Assembly (NCBI RefSeq): GCF_945605565.1
Contig: NZ_OX216966.1
Location: forward strand, 3,216,001 to 3,280,000
DNA from: Paenibacillus dendritiformis
GTDB taxonomy: Bacteria > Bacillota > Bacilli > Paenibacillales > Paenibacillaceae
Direction: 5' to 3'
Length of the DNA: 64,000 nucleotides
Shown: in pieces, positions 38,116 to 46,606 of the stretch
Numbering within the stretch: position 1 is the stretch's first letter
How the letters are laid out: each line of letters begins with the position of its first letter
Notes under the pieces: model-generated
The model's database searches: none
Told to the model about the DNA's origin: nothing
What the model saw: the letters and a program-made list of their open reading frames with translations, nothing else
Position numbers and translations under genes: made by a program

Positions 38116-38589
38116 ATGATGCGGTGGTTCAAACGACGCAAGCCTTCTGCCCCCCGGCACGAAGCGGTTCATGTCACGTTGGACGAGGTGAAGCGGGCGG
38201 TGCTCCAGTATGAGCAGGATATGCAGGAGCAAATACCCCGAACCACGCTGCTCCGTCCCGACCAAAGTATTGATTTGTCCCGATTGAAGCGTTACCTCGG
38301 CGGAATTTCGGATCAGCGCTTTTACATGTCCCGTATGACCTATGAGATTTTTGAGGAACAAGACAAGCATATTCCGCTGTCCCTTGACGCCGTGCAGGCG
38401 GCAGTTGACGATTATTTGGAGAATCACGATGATTTGCCGGTCATTCCGGGAACCCGGAACCGTCAGGTTCATTACGACAAGCTGATCGAACGGCATTATT
38501 TAAAAGAGAAGCCGTCGATTCCGCTCTACTTGACGACTGAGCAGTTCATGCTGACCCATGAGCCGGACTGGCCGGGGCGGCTGCACTAA
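38116..38589 (+). CDS. DUF3939-family protein
   Basis: 157 residues, cytoplasmic, no membrane segment. It begins MMRWFKRRK, a basic start common to the family, and contains VTLDEVKRAVLQYEQDMQEQ near 23, YLGGISDQRFYMSRMTYEIF near 65 and a C-terminal YDKLIERHYLKEK and LTTEQFMLTHEPDWP. I recognise the pattern as the DUF3939 family of Bacillus/Paenibacillus; no function is known. AAAGGTGGG lies 5 to 8 bases before two adjacent ATG codons (38116, 38119). A TATAAT at 38041 may be its -10 box. A terminator follows at 38674. Confidence 0.75.
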   Translation: MMRWFKRRKPSAPRHEAVHVTLDEVKRAVLQYEQDMQEQIPRTTLLRPDQSIDLSRLKRYLGGISDQRFYMSRMTYEIFEEQDKHIPLSLDAVQAAVDDYLENHDDLPVIPGTRNRQVHYDKLIERHYLKEKPSIPLYLTTEQFMLTHEPDWPGRLH

Positions 38590-38673
38590 CCTTTGCGCAC
38601 GGCGGCAACGCGGTGATGACAGATAGCGATGCGCCTGCTGCCTCGGAATATATGCACCCTGGGCAAGCACAAG

Positions 38674-38707
38674 ACCGAAGTTCCCTCAACGGGAGCTTCG
38701 GTTTTTT
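38674..38707 (+). terminator. Terminator after the DUF3939 gene
   Basis: ACCGAAGTTCCC and GGGAGCTTCGGT form a 12-bp stem with one mismatch, then TTTTTT. Confidence 0.85.
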
Positions 38708-38777
38708 ATGCCGAAATGGCGGCTTGTTATAGGATCGGGTGAGGCCGGATGGATTCGAACGGATGGAGTGATAATGG

Positions 38778-39135
38778 ATGTGGACCGCAGGAATGCTGGA
38801 AACGGACAGAGGAGTATTCGAGATCTTTACGCAAGGCCAAGGCGACCCGATAATCAACTTAAAAGAGGCGGGCAATTCGTGTAAAATAAAATCTGAGCAT
38901 GAGCTTAGCATGGCCGAAACATGCAAAGATTTAGAAGCGGTCAGGGAAGCGTTAGCGTTGGAGCAGTGGAGTTATGCCGGTCGATCATTATTTCGCTGAA
39001 CCGAGCATCGGGCGAGTCGTTCATCGCAGGCTGGATTATTATTCGTATGTTGAGCTGCCGAATTACGATATTACCGGCATGCTGCCTGCCGTCCTCACGC
39101 CGTCGATTATTTATTGCGGCGAACATGATACCTAG
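38778..39135 (+). pseudogene. Alpha/beta hydrolase (prolyl aminopeptidase-like) remnant
   Basis: Pieces of an alpha/beta hydrolase in order: MWTAGMLETDRGVFEIFTQG (N-terminal strand), a deletion, LKEAGNSCKI (normally LRGAGNS, after the oxyanion region), ELSMAETCKDLEAVREALAL, EQWSYAGRS (normally the nucleophile elbow GHSxGG, here mutated and broken off with a stop), a large deletion, and in another frame YYSYVELPNYDITGMLPAVL, TPSIIYCGEHDT and a stop at 39133. The catalytic serine elbow is gone and the frame shifts, so the gene is dead. Confidence 0.8.
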
Positions 39136-39194
39136 TGCCCCCTGTCTTGCTCTCAGGAAATAGAGGAACATCGAAATTTATAGGAGGAATCCGG

Positions 39195-39587
39195 ATGAGC
39201 ATACTGAGTTGGATTGCCGAGCGCAAAATCGAAGAGGCGATGGAAGAGGGCGTCTTCGACGACCTGCAGGGCAAGGGCAAGCCGTTGAAGCTGCAGGATC
39301 TGTCGCATGTGCCGAAGCATCTGCGTGCAGGTTATTTGCTGCTGGATAATGCGGGTCTGCTGCCGGAGCGGCAAAAGCTGCGCCAGGAGATTGTCCGGCT
39401 GGAGCAATTGCTCGCTGCTTGTACGGATGCGGAAGCCCGCGACAGCATCCGCCGCCGTCTGACGGAGCGCCAGGTGCGGCTGGCCAAGATGTCGGAAGAT
39501 CGCGGCTGGACAGCGAATGAAGCATACTACCGTTATGAGAGCCGCATCCGCGATAAGCTGTCCGGCTCGGGCACGGAGAAGCGTTAG
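39195..39587 (+). CDS. DUF1992 (DnaJ homologue subfamily C-like) protein
   Basis: 130 residues with the DUF1992 signature: WIAERKIEEAMEEGVFDDLQ, GKGKPLKLQD, VPKHLRAGYLLLDNAGLLPE, followed by a helical charged tail. The family is known as YhdN in Escherichia and related to DNAJC28 in animals, with no settled function. No J-domain is present. ATG 39195 has TAGGAGGAATCC upstream. Confidence 0.82.
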   Translation: MSILSWIAERKIEEAMEEGVFDDLQGKGKPLKLQDLSHVPKHLRAGYLLLDNAGLLPERQKLRQEIVRLEQLLAACTDAEARDSIRRRLTERQVRLAKMSEDRGWTANEAYYRYESRIRDKLSGSGTEKR

Positions 39588-39708
39588 AGGCAAGGGCGGC
39601 TTTCCCCGGCTCGAATGGCGCGATTGGCGCGGAGGGAGCGTATGGAATGCCGCCTGCCTAGACACGCTATGGACATGAATGCGTGAAGCAAGGGAAGGAT
39701 GACGCGGT

Positions 39709-40650
39709 GTGATAGAAGCACATTGGAACGAATTGGAGCGGGAGCTGCCGCAGTGGCTGGAGGAGAGCCGGCGGATGGCGGCTGCCGGCAAAGTGGCTAC
39801 CTATATTCCGGGTCTCGCCGAGGCAAGACCGGATGCGCTTGGCATCTCGCTGTGCGGGATACGGGGAGAACGGGTGAAGGCAGGTGAGACGGAGGAGCCG
39901 TTCACGATGCAGAGCGTGTCGAAGGTGTTTTCGCTGCTGCTCGCGCTCCTGGACAGCGGCGAGGCCGGGGTCTTCGCCAAAGTGGGCAAGGAGCCGACCG
40001 GGGATGATTTCAATTCGATTTTGAAGCTGGAGCTGGTCGATCCCGGGAAGCCGTTCAACCCGTTCATCAATGCGGGAGCGATCGCGATCGCCTCGTTGAT
40101 CGAAGGCCGGACACCGGAGGAGAAGTCGGAGCGGCTGCTGGAATTTATCCGGATGCTCGCGGATGATCCTAGCATCACCTGGAACAAGCGAATCTACGAG
40201 AGCGAACGGGAGACCGCTTACCGGAACCGTTCGCTGGCTTATTATTTGAAGGATAACGGCATTTTGGAAGGGGACGTGGAAGCGACGCTCGACGTTTATT
40301 TCCGGCAATGCGCCATCGAGGTCCGGACATGCCAGCTGGCGCGGATGGCGCTCGTGCTGGCGAACCGCGGTTGCGACCCGGCTACGGGACACTGCTATAT
40401 TCCGAGGAAATACGTTCAAATCGCGACCTCATTCATGACGACCTGCGGGATGTACAACGCGTCGGGCGAATTCGCGCTCGAAGCCGGGATTCCGGCGAAG
40501 AGCGGCGTGTCCGGGGGCATCATGGCGCTCATTCCGGGACAGCTGGGCATCGGCGTCTATGGCCCGGCGCTCAATGAGAAGGGGAACAGCGTGGCTGGCG
40601 TGCACATGCTGGCCATGCTGTCCGAACGATTTGAATGGAGCATCTTCTAA
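39709..40650 (+). CDS. glsA: Glutaminase A
   Basis: Hydrolyses glutamine to glutamate and ammonia. 313 residues of the serine beta-lactamase-like glutaminase fold; Ser-x-x-Lys in FTMQSVSKVFSLLLALLDSG near residue 62, NPFINAGAIAIASLIEG near 117, YESERETAYRNRSLAYYLKD near 160, and GVSGGIMALIPGQLGIGVYG near 265. Start is GTG 39709 with GGAAGGATGACGCG upstream. It appears transcribed alone. Confidence 0.93.
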   Translation: MIEAHWNELERELPQWLEESRRMAAAGKVATYIPGLAEARPDALGISLCGIRGERVKAGETEEPFTMQSVSKVFSLLLALLDSGEAGVFAKVGKEPTGDDFNSILKLELVDPGKPFNPFINAGAIAIASLIEGRTPEEKSERLLEFIRMLADDPSITWNKRIYESERETAYRNRSLAYYLKDNGILEGDVEATLDVYFRQCAIEVRTCQLARMALVLANRGCDPATGHCYIPRKYVQIATSFMTTCGMYNASGEFALEAGIPAKSGVSGGIMALIPGQLGIGVYGPALNEKGNSVAGVHMLAMLSERFEWSIF

Positions 40651-40762
40651 GCGGCCCATGACGGCCGGCGGAGATTGCGCCGTTCGGCCCAATCGTTCCG
40701 CACCAGCCTGCCTCCTCGCGCATAGGCTGATTGTATTCCAGTCTATGGAAGGAGTGTCCGCC

Positions 40763-41155
40763 ATGGCGCCTTATGTGCCCGGACCCCGCTATCCATCCGC
40801 GCCCGGAAGCGCGGCAGCGAGCGGAACGTCCTCGATACCCAGGCCCGATCCCTATCCGGCGGTGAAGCCGGATAAGTTCGTCGCCTCCGCCTCGACATCG
40901 AAGCACCTGTCCCGGCAGGCGATCCAGCTGCTGTCCGCCATCGAGGGGGATCGGAGCCTGGCCGCCTCCGTTATGGACGCCGCCCAGCGCGGCCATAACC
41001 AGGAGGTGCTGCGGCTGCTTCGCTCGACGGGGCTCTCGGTTCCGATTGCTGTCAAAGTGACGCCGGCAGTCATCCAGATCGCGCTGCGGCCCGATACGGA
41101 CCCGAACGATTGCTGCGAGCTGGATGTGAAGATGCGGTGGAGCGAACCGGAGTGA
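40763..41155 (+). CDS. Hypothetical protein, Pro/Ser-rich N-terminus
   Basis: 130 residues, no family recognised. The first 40 residues are rich in Pro, Gly, Ala and Ser (PGPRYPSAPGSAAASG), followed by a helical segment LSRQAIQLLSAIEGDRSL, AQRGHNQEVLRLLRSTGLS and a beta-rich end VIQIALRPDTDPNDCCELDV with two adjacent cysteines. AAGGAGTGTCC precedes ATG 40763, so translation is likely. No signal peptide. It is followed by a strong bidirectional terminator. Confidence 0.6.
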   Translation: MAPYVPGPRYPSAPGSAAASGTSSIPRPDPYPAVKPDKFVASASTSKHLSRQAIQLLSAIEGDRSLAASVMDAAQRGHNQEVLRLLRSTGLSVPIAVKVTPAVIQIALRPDTDPNDCCELDVKMRWSEPE

Positions 41156-41205
41156 CGCATGACGCGCTCCGGTGTTCCGTATGCCGGTACGCTGTCATAT
41201 GCGCA

Positions 41206-41241
41206 GAAGCGCCGGTTCCCTGTCACGGGTACCGGCGCTTC
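41206..41241. terminator. Bidirectional terminator
   Basis: GAAGCGCCGGT and ACCGGCGCTTC form a perfect 11-bp stem between the hypothetical protein and the convergent nitroreductase. Confidence 0.75.
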
Positions 41242-41258
41242 GTTATGCGCAAGAGAGA

Positions 41259-41906
41259 TTACGATTGTTCCGGGAACCGTTCCCGAATGACGGTCTGTTC
41301 CAGCGTGAACCGCCCGGTCGGATGTGCGGGCGCAGCCGCTTGCCCGATCGTGACGAGCATGACCGGGACATACCGCTCCGGAATGCGGAACGTCTTGATC
41401 AGCTCGTCGCGGCGGAAGCCGCCAATCGGGCATGAGGCGTACCCTGCAGCGGTTGCCGCGAGCATAAGCTGCATGGCGGCCAGGGAGCCATTGCGGATCG
41501 CTTCCTCCACGCCGACTTGAGGCGATGACGCATAGGCCCGATTAATATTGCCGACCAGTGTGTCATGCACTTGCTGCGTAATCGATCCCGCCGCCAGTTG
41601 GGCGCCGTAGATGTCGGCAGCGACCCGATTCGCTTGCGTGTCGCCGAGAATGGCGACGACGGCGGAGCAGTCGACGATCTGCTGCTGATTGTTCGCGATC
41701 GGCAGCAGGGCCCGCTTGTTCTCCTCTTCCTCGATCACCAGAAAGCGCCAATGCTGCAAATTCCATGAGGACGGGGCCGTTCCGGCCAAGCGCAGTATTT
41801 CATTCATGTCTGCTTCCGGGATGCGTACGCCCGGAACATATTTGCGCACCGAATGCCGGGCGCGCATCGTCTCGGCAGCCGTGGCCGCAGCGTGCTGTTG
41901 GTTCAT
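41259..41906 (-). CDS. Nitroreductase-family protein
   Basis: 215-residue FMN-dependent NAD(P)H oxidoreductase. ARHSVRKYVPGVRIPE near residue 14 (FMN phosphate Arg/Ser site), LAGTAPSSWNLQHWRFLVIE near 40, and AATAAGYASCPIGGFRRDEL near 165. These enzymes reduce nitro groups, quinones or flavins. The start at 41906 lies 11 bases after AGGAAGGATG; ATG 41918 overlaps this site. Divergent from the epimerase gene, with a palindrome TAACATATGTTA (41998) between them. Confidence 0.87.
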   Translation of the reverse strand: MNQQHAAATAAETMRARHSVRKYVPGVRIPEADMNEILRLAGTAPSSWNLQHWRFLVIEEEENKRALLPIANNQQQIVDCSAVVAILGDTQANRVAADIYGAQLAAGSITQQVHDTLVGNINRAYASSPQVGVEEAIRNGSLAAMQLMLAATAAGYASCPIGGFRRDELIKTFRIPERYVPVMLVTIGQAAAPAHPTGRFTLEQTVIRERFPEQS

Positions 41907-42104
41907 ACTGATAATCATCCTTCCTATTGTCTACTTGAGTAGCATGGGCTGAGACAGCCTTGATTTATCCATAGGTCTAACACTAACAATAATATAGTAA
42001 CATATGTTATGTAATTACGCTATGGCGGCAGAGAACCAGTGCTGGCGCGCTGTTGCAATTGTATCCGAATCTGTCACAGAACCATTTTTGGACGATTTAA
42101 AGAT

Positions 42105-42134
42105 TTGTTTTCCTTCGCGGGCCGCCCGTATGAT
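42105..42134 (+). promoter_or_regulatory. Promoter of the epimerase-dapA-like pair
   Basis: TTGTTT (42105-42110), 18 bases, TATGAT (42129-42134), 51 bases before the start. The perfect palindrome TAACATATGTTA lies 96 bases upstream. Confidence 0.5.
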
Positions 42135-42184
42135 GGAAGTAGCAACACAGATTATGAAGCTACTCATCGGAAGGAGGAATACCC

Positions 42185-43228
42185 GTGTTGATTCAAGCGG
42201 AGCAACCGTTGATTCATTCGGAAGAACAATTGGAACAAGTGCTGTCTACTCCATCCCGGCGGCTAATCGAGGATGTACGCCGTCTGGACGGTGATATTAT
42301 GCTGCTTGGCGCGGGAGGAAAGATGGGCCCCATGCTGGCGAAGCTGGCGGTCGAGGCGATACGCGCAGCCGGCGTGGACAAAAAGGTGTATGCCGTATCC
42401 CGCTTCTCCGAAGCGGGTCTGATGGATAAGCTGGCTGCGAGCGGGGTAGAGGCGATCTCCTGCGATCTGCTGGATGACGATGCGCTGCAGGCGCTGCCTG
42501 AGGCGCCGAATGTCATCTTTATGGCCGGCACGAAGTTCGGAACGACCGGGAAGGAGCATCTGACCTGGGCGATGAACACGTACTTGCCGGGACGGGTCGC
42601 ACAGAAGTTCAGGTCGTCCCGCATCGTCGTCTTCTCTACCGGCAATGTGTATCCGCTTACGCCGGTGAAGCAGGGCGGAGCTCCCGAGAGCCAGTCCCCG
42701 GCGCCGATCGGGGAATACGGACAATCCTGTCTCGGCCGTGAACGGATGTTCGAGCACTATTCGCGGCAGTACGGGACGCCGATCTGCATTTACCGGTTGA
42801 ACTATGCCATCGATTTGCGCTATGGCGTCCTGCTTGAAATCGCCAAGTCGGTCGCGTCCGGACAGCCGGTCGATCTGACGATGGGCCATTTCAACTGCAT
42901 CTGGCAGGGGGATGCCAATGAGATTGCGATCCGGGCGCTGCTCGCTTGCGATACGCCGCCGGCCATCTATAACGTGACCGGTCCGGAGACAGTGTCGGTC
43001 CGTTATGCGGCCGAAGAGCTGGGAAGACGGCTCGGCAAGCAGCCGATCTATACGTCCGAGGAGTCCTCCGAGGCGCTGCTCAGCAACGCGTCATCGACCA
43101 TGCAGCGGTTCGGGTATCCGTCCGTGGCCCTGCAGACGCTGTTCGACTGGACGGCGGCCTGGGTGAAGCAGGACGGCAAGACGATTAACAAGCCGACGCA
43201 TTTCCAGGAACGGGAGGGGAAATTCTGA
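42185..43228 (+). CDS. NAD-dependent epimerase/dehydratase-like protein
   Basis: 347 residues with an N-terminal Rossmann motif DIMLLGAGGKMGPMLAKLAV near residue 35 and further extended-SDR pieces: VIFMAGTKFGTTGKE near 107, VVFSTGNVYPLTP near 142, and IGEYGQSCLGRERMFEHYSR near 165, where the Tyr is kept but the Lys of YxxxK is replaced by Leu (YGQSC then L). Whether it is catalytically normal is therefore unclear. AAGGAGGAATACCC precedes GTG 42185. It is almost fused (1-base gap) to a DapA-family gene, so both probably act in one sugar-acid or aldol pathway. Confidence 0.75.
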   Translation: MLIQAEQPLIHSEEQLEQVLSTPSRRLIEDVRRLDGDIMLLGAGGKMGPMLAKLAVEAIRAAGVDKKVYAVSRFSEAGLMDKLAASGVEAISCDLLDDDALQALPEAPNVIFMAGTKFGTTGKEHLTWAMNTYLPGRVAQKFRSSRIVVFSTGNVYPLTPVKQGGAPESQSPAPIGEYGQSCLGRERMFEHYSRQYGTPICIYRLNYAIDLRYGVLLEIAKSVASGQPVDLTMGHFNCIWQGDANEIAIRALLACDTPPAIYNVTGPETVSVRYAAEELGRRLGKQPIYTSEESSEALLSNASSTMQRFGYPSVALQTLFDWTAAWVKQDGKTINKPTHFQEREGKF

Positions 43229-43229
43229 C

Positions 43230-44291
43230 ATGGCTGTGAACTGGACAGAAGAGCTGACGCGGGCGCTGCACGACGGGCTGTGCATTCCCGCCCATCCGTT
43301 GGCTTTGAACGAACGCAGGCAGCTGGATGAGCGCTATCAGCGGGCGCTGACCCGTTATTATGCGGCTTCGGGCGCCGGCGGCATCGCCATCGGCGTCCAT
43401 TCGACGCAGTTCGAAATCCGCGACCCGAAGCACCGCCTCTATGAGAAGGTGCTGGCCTTGGCGGCGGAGGAGGTCCAGCAGGCCCGGCTCGCGAGACCGT
43501 TCCTGATGGTCGCCGGATTATGCGGGCCGACCGAGCAGGCGCTGCAGGAAGCCAAGACGGCGCTCGGTCTGGGCTACCATGCCGGGCTGCTGAGCATGGG
43601 CGGGCTGTCCGGCTATACCGAGGAGGAGCTGCTGGAGCGGACGAGACGGGTTGCCGCGGTCATGCCGGTGTTCGGCTTTTATTTGCAGCCCTCGGTGGGC
43701 GGCCGGGTGTTCAGCTATTCGTTCTGGAGAGCGTTCGCCGACATTCCCGGCGTCGTCGCCATTAAGATGGCGCCCTTCAACCGGTACCAGACGATCGACG
43801 TCGTGCGCGCGGTATGCGAGTCGCCGCGGCGCGATGAGATTGCGCTCTACACCGGCAATGACGACAACATTATCAATGATCTGCTGACGGTGTTCCGGTT
43901 CCAGGTGAACGGAGAGACGGTGGAGAAGCGCATCGTCGGCGGACTGCTCGGTCATTGGGCCGTCTGGACGCACAAGGCGGCCGAGATGCTGGCGTCGATT
44001 AAGGCGGCGCGGACTTCCGGCGGGATCGACTCTGAATGGCTGACCCGCAATATCGAAGTGACCGATTGCAACGCGGTGCTGTTCGATGCGGCGCACCAGT
44101 TCGCCGGCTGCATTCCCGGCATTCACGAGGTGCTGCGCCGGCAGGGGCTGCTGCCGGGCATATGGTGCCTCAATCCGGAGGAGACGCTCTCTCCGGGCCA
44201 GGCGGAGGAGATCGACCGCATCCAGCGGGATTATCGGCATTGGAATGATGATGCGTTCGTGAAGGCGCATCTGGAGCAATGGCTGTCCTGA
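43230..44291 (+). CDS. DapA-family lyase/aldolase
   Basis: 353-residue TIM barrel of the dihydrodipicolinate synthase/N-acetylneuraminate lyase class. GAGGIAIGVHSTQFEIRD near residue 47 and a Schiff-base Lys in GVVAIKMAPFNRYQT near 178 are seen, together with LYTGNDDNIIND near 205. It is longer than DapA (about 290) and lacks the GTTGE signature, so it is not the housekeeping dapA but a relative acting on 2-oxo sugar acids or similar. Stop of the epimerase gene and its start are 1 base apart. Confidence 0.78.
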   Translation: MAVNWTEELTRALHDGLCIPAHPLALNERRQLDERYQRALTRYYAASGAGGIAIGVHSTQFEIRDPKHRLYEKVLALAAEEVQQARLARPFLMVAGLCGPTEQALQEAKTALGLGYHAGLLSMGGLSGYTEEELLERTRRVAAVMPVFGFYLQPSVGGRVFSYSFWRAFADIPGVVAIKMAPFNRYQTIDVVRAVCESPRRDEIALYTGNDDNIINDLLTVFRFQVNGETVEKRIVGGLLGHWAVWTHKAAEMLASIKAARTSGGIDSEWLTRNIEVTDCNAVLFDAAHQFAGCIPGIHEVLRRQGLLPGIWCLNPEETLSPGQAEEIDRIQRDYRHWNDDAFVKAHLEQWLS

Positions 44292-44365
44292 ATGCGATTA
44301 TGATATGATACGGGTATCTGCATGACGCGGACAACAACTTCAGTGAATGAGTGGAGTCGATATCT

Positions 44366-45259
44366 ATGCCGGACATGACGGAACAACCCGTATCGGATCG
44401 CATTCAGATTGGACTTGCCGGCTGGGGGGATCATGACATTTACCCGCCGGGAACGAAGGGGACGGAGAAGCTGGCGGAATACGCCAAGCGCTTCCCGGTC
44501 GTCGAGATGGACAGCTCCTTCTACGCGATCCCGTCGCCGGAGCGGATGGAGAGCTGGGCGGCCCAGACTCCGGACGGATTCCGCTTCGTCGTCAAGGCGT
44601 ACCAAGGGATGACGGGGCATACGCGGGGCCGCATCCCGTACGATAATGCGCAAGCGATGTTCCAGGCCTGCCGCGAGGCGGTCGAGGTGCTGCATTACGC
44701 CGGGAAGCTGCACTCCGTGCTGTTCCAGTACCCGCCCTGGTTCCACTGCGTGCGCAGGCATGTCGACATCCTGCGCCGCACCCGGCAGTGGATGGGCGCG
44801 CTGCCGGTGACGCTAGAGTTCCGGCATCAGAGCTGGTTCACGCCGGAGATGCGCGAGCGGACGTTGGCATTCATGCGCGAGGAAGGCTGGATTCACAGCG
44901 TCTGCGACGAGCCGCAAGCCGGGGAAGGCTCGATCCCGATCGTGCCGGTGCCGACAGACAAAGGGCAGACGCTGATTCGCCTGCACGGCCGGAACGCATC
45001 CGGCTGGCAAGCGCAGGGGCAGGCGGACTGGCGGGATGTCCGCTATTTGTACCGCTATAACGAGCAGGAACTGCTGGAATGGAAGGAGCGGCTGTTGACG
45101 ATGCTGGCCGAGACGGAGCAGTGCTTTGTTATTTTCAACAATAACTCCGGCGGCGACGCCGCTCCGAATGCGCTTCAACTGATGCGTCTGCTCGATATGG
45201 AACCTCCGTCCATCGGACCGGAGTGGGAGCAGATGAGCTTGTTCGGGGATACGCCGTAA
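44366..45259 (+). CDS. DUF72-family protein
   Basis: 297 residues with the DUF72 (YecE) TIM-barrel marks: IGLAGWGDHDIYPPGTKG at the start (GxxGW), VVEMDSSFYAIPSPERMESW near 48, FRFVVKAYQGMTGH near 72, SVLFQYPPWFHC near 120, ALPVTLEFRHQSWF near 148, and LHGRN-type site LIRLHGRNASGW near 205 with NNNSGGDAAPNAL near 265. Function unknown; co-occurrence with nucleases and Fe-S proteins is known for the family. An in-frame GTG at 44351 is a second candidate start. Confidence 0.85.
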   Translation: MPDMTEQPVSDRIQIGLAGWGDHDIYPPGTKGTEKLAEYAKRFPVVEMDSSFYAIPSPERMESWAAQTPDGFRFVVKAYQGMTGHTRGRIPYDNAQAMFQACREAVEVLHYAGKLHSVLFQYPPWFHCVRRHVDILRRTRQWMGALPVTLEFRHQSWFTPEMRERTLAFMREEGWIHSVCDEPQAGEGSIPIVPVPTDKGQTLIRLHGRNASGWQAQGQADWRDVRYLYRYNEQELLEWKERLLTMLAETEQCFVIFNNNSGGDAAPNALQLMRLLDMEPPSIGPEWEQMSLFGDTP

Positions 45260-45444
45260 CCGAAGCGGCGGCAGCGATCCGCAATAAGAGGAAGGGGTGG
45301 TCTAAGGGCCATCCCTTTGCTGCGTGGCCAGGCTTGCGGATGGGGGAGGTTTCATTTCCGGATGCATGGTGTAAAAAAGGTCATAGGCACGATGACGAAG
45401 CCGCACCACGGAATGAGACAGCCATGAACAGGAGGCCTGGCCAT

Positions 45445-45777
45445 ATGAATACCGAACAGATGATGACATGCATCCGGGAATGCCTCGAATGCATGAAGAA
45501 ATGCAACCAGTGCTATGATGCATGCCTGCAGGAGAAAGAGGTGAATCCGATGACCGCCTGCATCCGGCTGACACGGGATTGCGCGGACGCCTGCGTCCTG
45601 GCCGCCCAATTCATGACGCGGAACAGCGAGCATTTGAAGGAGGCCTGCGCGCTGTGCGCCGATATTTGCGAGCGATGCGCGGAGGAATGCCGGAATCATG
45701 CTTATGAACATTGCCAGGCATGCGCCGCAGCCTGTGAGGCTTGTGCGAAGAAATGCCGGGCGATTGCGGCCGCATAG
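45445..45777 (+). CDS. Cysteine-rich four-helix-bundle copper-binding protein (Csp, DUF326)
   Basis: 110 residues with 19 cysteines, arranged as CxxxC and CxxC pairs on helices: TCIRECLECMKKCNQCYDAC, DCADACVLA, CALCADICERCAEEC and CQACAAACEACAKKC. This is the pattern of the copper storage protein Csp3 and B. subtilis YhjQ, in which cysteines line the core of a four-helix bundle and bind many Cu(I) ions. No signal peptide, so cytosolic. The start ATG 45445 has AGGAGG at 45430; ATG 45424 is upstream in frame. It is not next to the cop genes (15 kb away) and I see no CsoR-type box before it. Confidence 0.9.
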   Translation: MNTEQMMTCIRECLECMKKCNQCYDACLQEKEVNPMTACIRLTRDCADACVLAAQFMTRNSEHLKEACALCADICERCAEECRNHAYEHCQACAAACEACAKKCRAIAAA

Positions 45778-45799
45778 GCGAAATGGTGTTAGGGATTAA

Positions 45800-46233
45800 A
45801 GCAGTTGATCCGCGAAGCCGAACAACTGGTCCACGAACCGGAAATGAAACCTGGGCCGCCCCGCCTCGTCCTCATCGTAGACCATCATCTCCTCGTCGAA
45901 GATGCCATGAAATCGCAAATAGCGGAAGGGGTACCCCCGCTGCACATGCCGCAGTTGATCCTGAACATCGACATGAATACCTTCCTTGGCTTTGCCGATC
46001 GTGATCTACTGCTTCCACGTATGCCGGATCGACTCGTCAGGGACGGGCAGGTCCACATCGCAGGCGGTCTCTCCCGCCTCGCGAATATCATCATCCGCTG
46101 CACCAAGCGATTGGCTGCGCTGCAAAAACGGATTGATCATCCTCAGCACGCTGGATGGATTGAACGCCAAATCGTTGGCCGATGGCTTTTTCATCTGCTC
46201 CACCAAAGCTGCAACATCTCTCGCACCTCCGGT
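45800..46233 (-). pseudogene. Remnant of an AraC/beta-xylosidase (GH39)-like protein
   Basis: On the minus strand the segment IRHTWKQ (then an in-frame TAG at 46006-46008) ITIGKAKEGIHVDVQDQL, RHVQRGYPFRYLRFHGIFDE, EMMVYDEDEAGRPRFHFRFV, DQLFGFADQL reads as the start of a GH39 beta-xylosidase barrel, as in the AraC-GH39 fusion proteins of Paenibacillus. Upstream is a helical stretch ending at DLPVPDESIRHTW. The gene is cut off after about 40 residues of the barrel (45800) and has a stop codon inside, so it is dead. Its 5' side runs into the dispersed element B at about 46234. Confidence 0.7.
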
Positions 46234-46566
46234 CATCTGCTCCACCAATACTGCAAGAATGCAGCAATTTCATTGACACGAGTATGCAAAAATAGGATTG
46301 CTGCAAAAATACAGCAATTCCCCTACGGCAAGGCGTAGATAGCGTTCAAAGTGGCGAAATGATGCAGTTTTGCAGGATTTTCTCGGAATTTCGCCTCTTC
46401 AGGCTAAAAATGCTGCGCCTGTGCAGCAATTTCATGCGGGGGACCCGCTTGTTGCACGCACGGACCAGCCTGCTGCATGCGGGGACCCGCTTGCCCTAAC
46501 CTTTTCTGCTTTCCCGGCCCCGCCCTTCCTAAGAAAAAGACGGTCGACAGGACTTTGTCGACCGTC
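46234..46566 (-). repeat. Dispersed element, copy B (~333 bp)
   Basis: Read on the minus strand this is the same element as at 24913-25230, in the same internal order: terminator with GTCGAC arms, tandem GNNCCGCATG-type subrepeats (three here), CAGGCGCAGCATTTTTAGCC, GAAAATCCTGCAAAACTGCA, ATTGCTGTATTTTTGCAGCA and AAATTGCTGCATTCTTGCAG with TTGGTGGAGCAGATG. The plus strand also shows a second CATCTGCTCCACCAA at 46192, a partial duplication of the element's end. The element follows the minus-strand gene at 46607 directly, as copy A follows the SMP-30-like gene. Confidence 0.9.
46534..46566 (-). terminator. Terminator after the NAD(P)-binding oxidoreductase gene
   Basis: GACGGTCGAC and GTCGACCGTC form a 10-bp stem; the minus-strand transcript then has five U. 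An upstream hairpin with GGGG/CCCC arms precedes it, as in copy A. Confidence 0.8.
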
Positions 46567-46606
46567 TGGAACAAGAGGGGCTCGCCGCCCCCCTTGTCTA
46601 GGTTTG

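Noticed and set aside
38941..39163. Small ORFs at 38921-39171
   Set aside because: They are out-of-frame pieces of the alpha/beta hydrolase remnant.
45805..46338. Plus-strand ORF of 177 codons
   Set aside because: It runs antisense to the GH39-like remnant and then into dispersed element B; no start site and no family.
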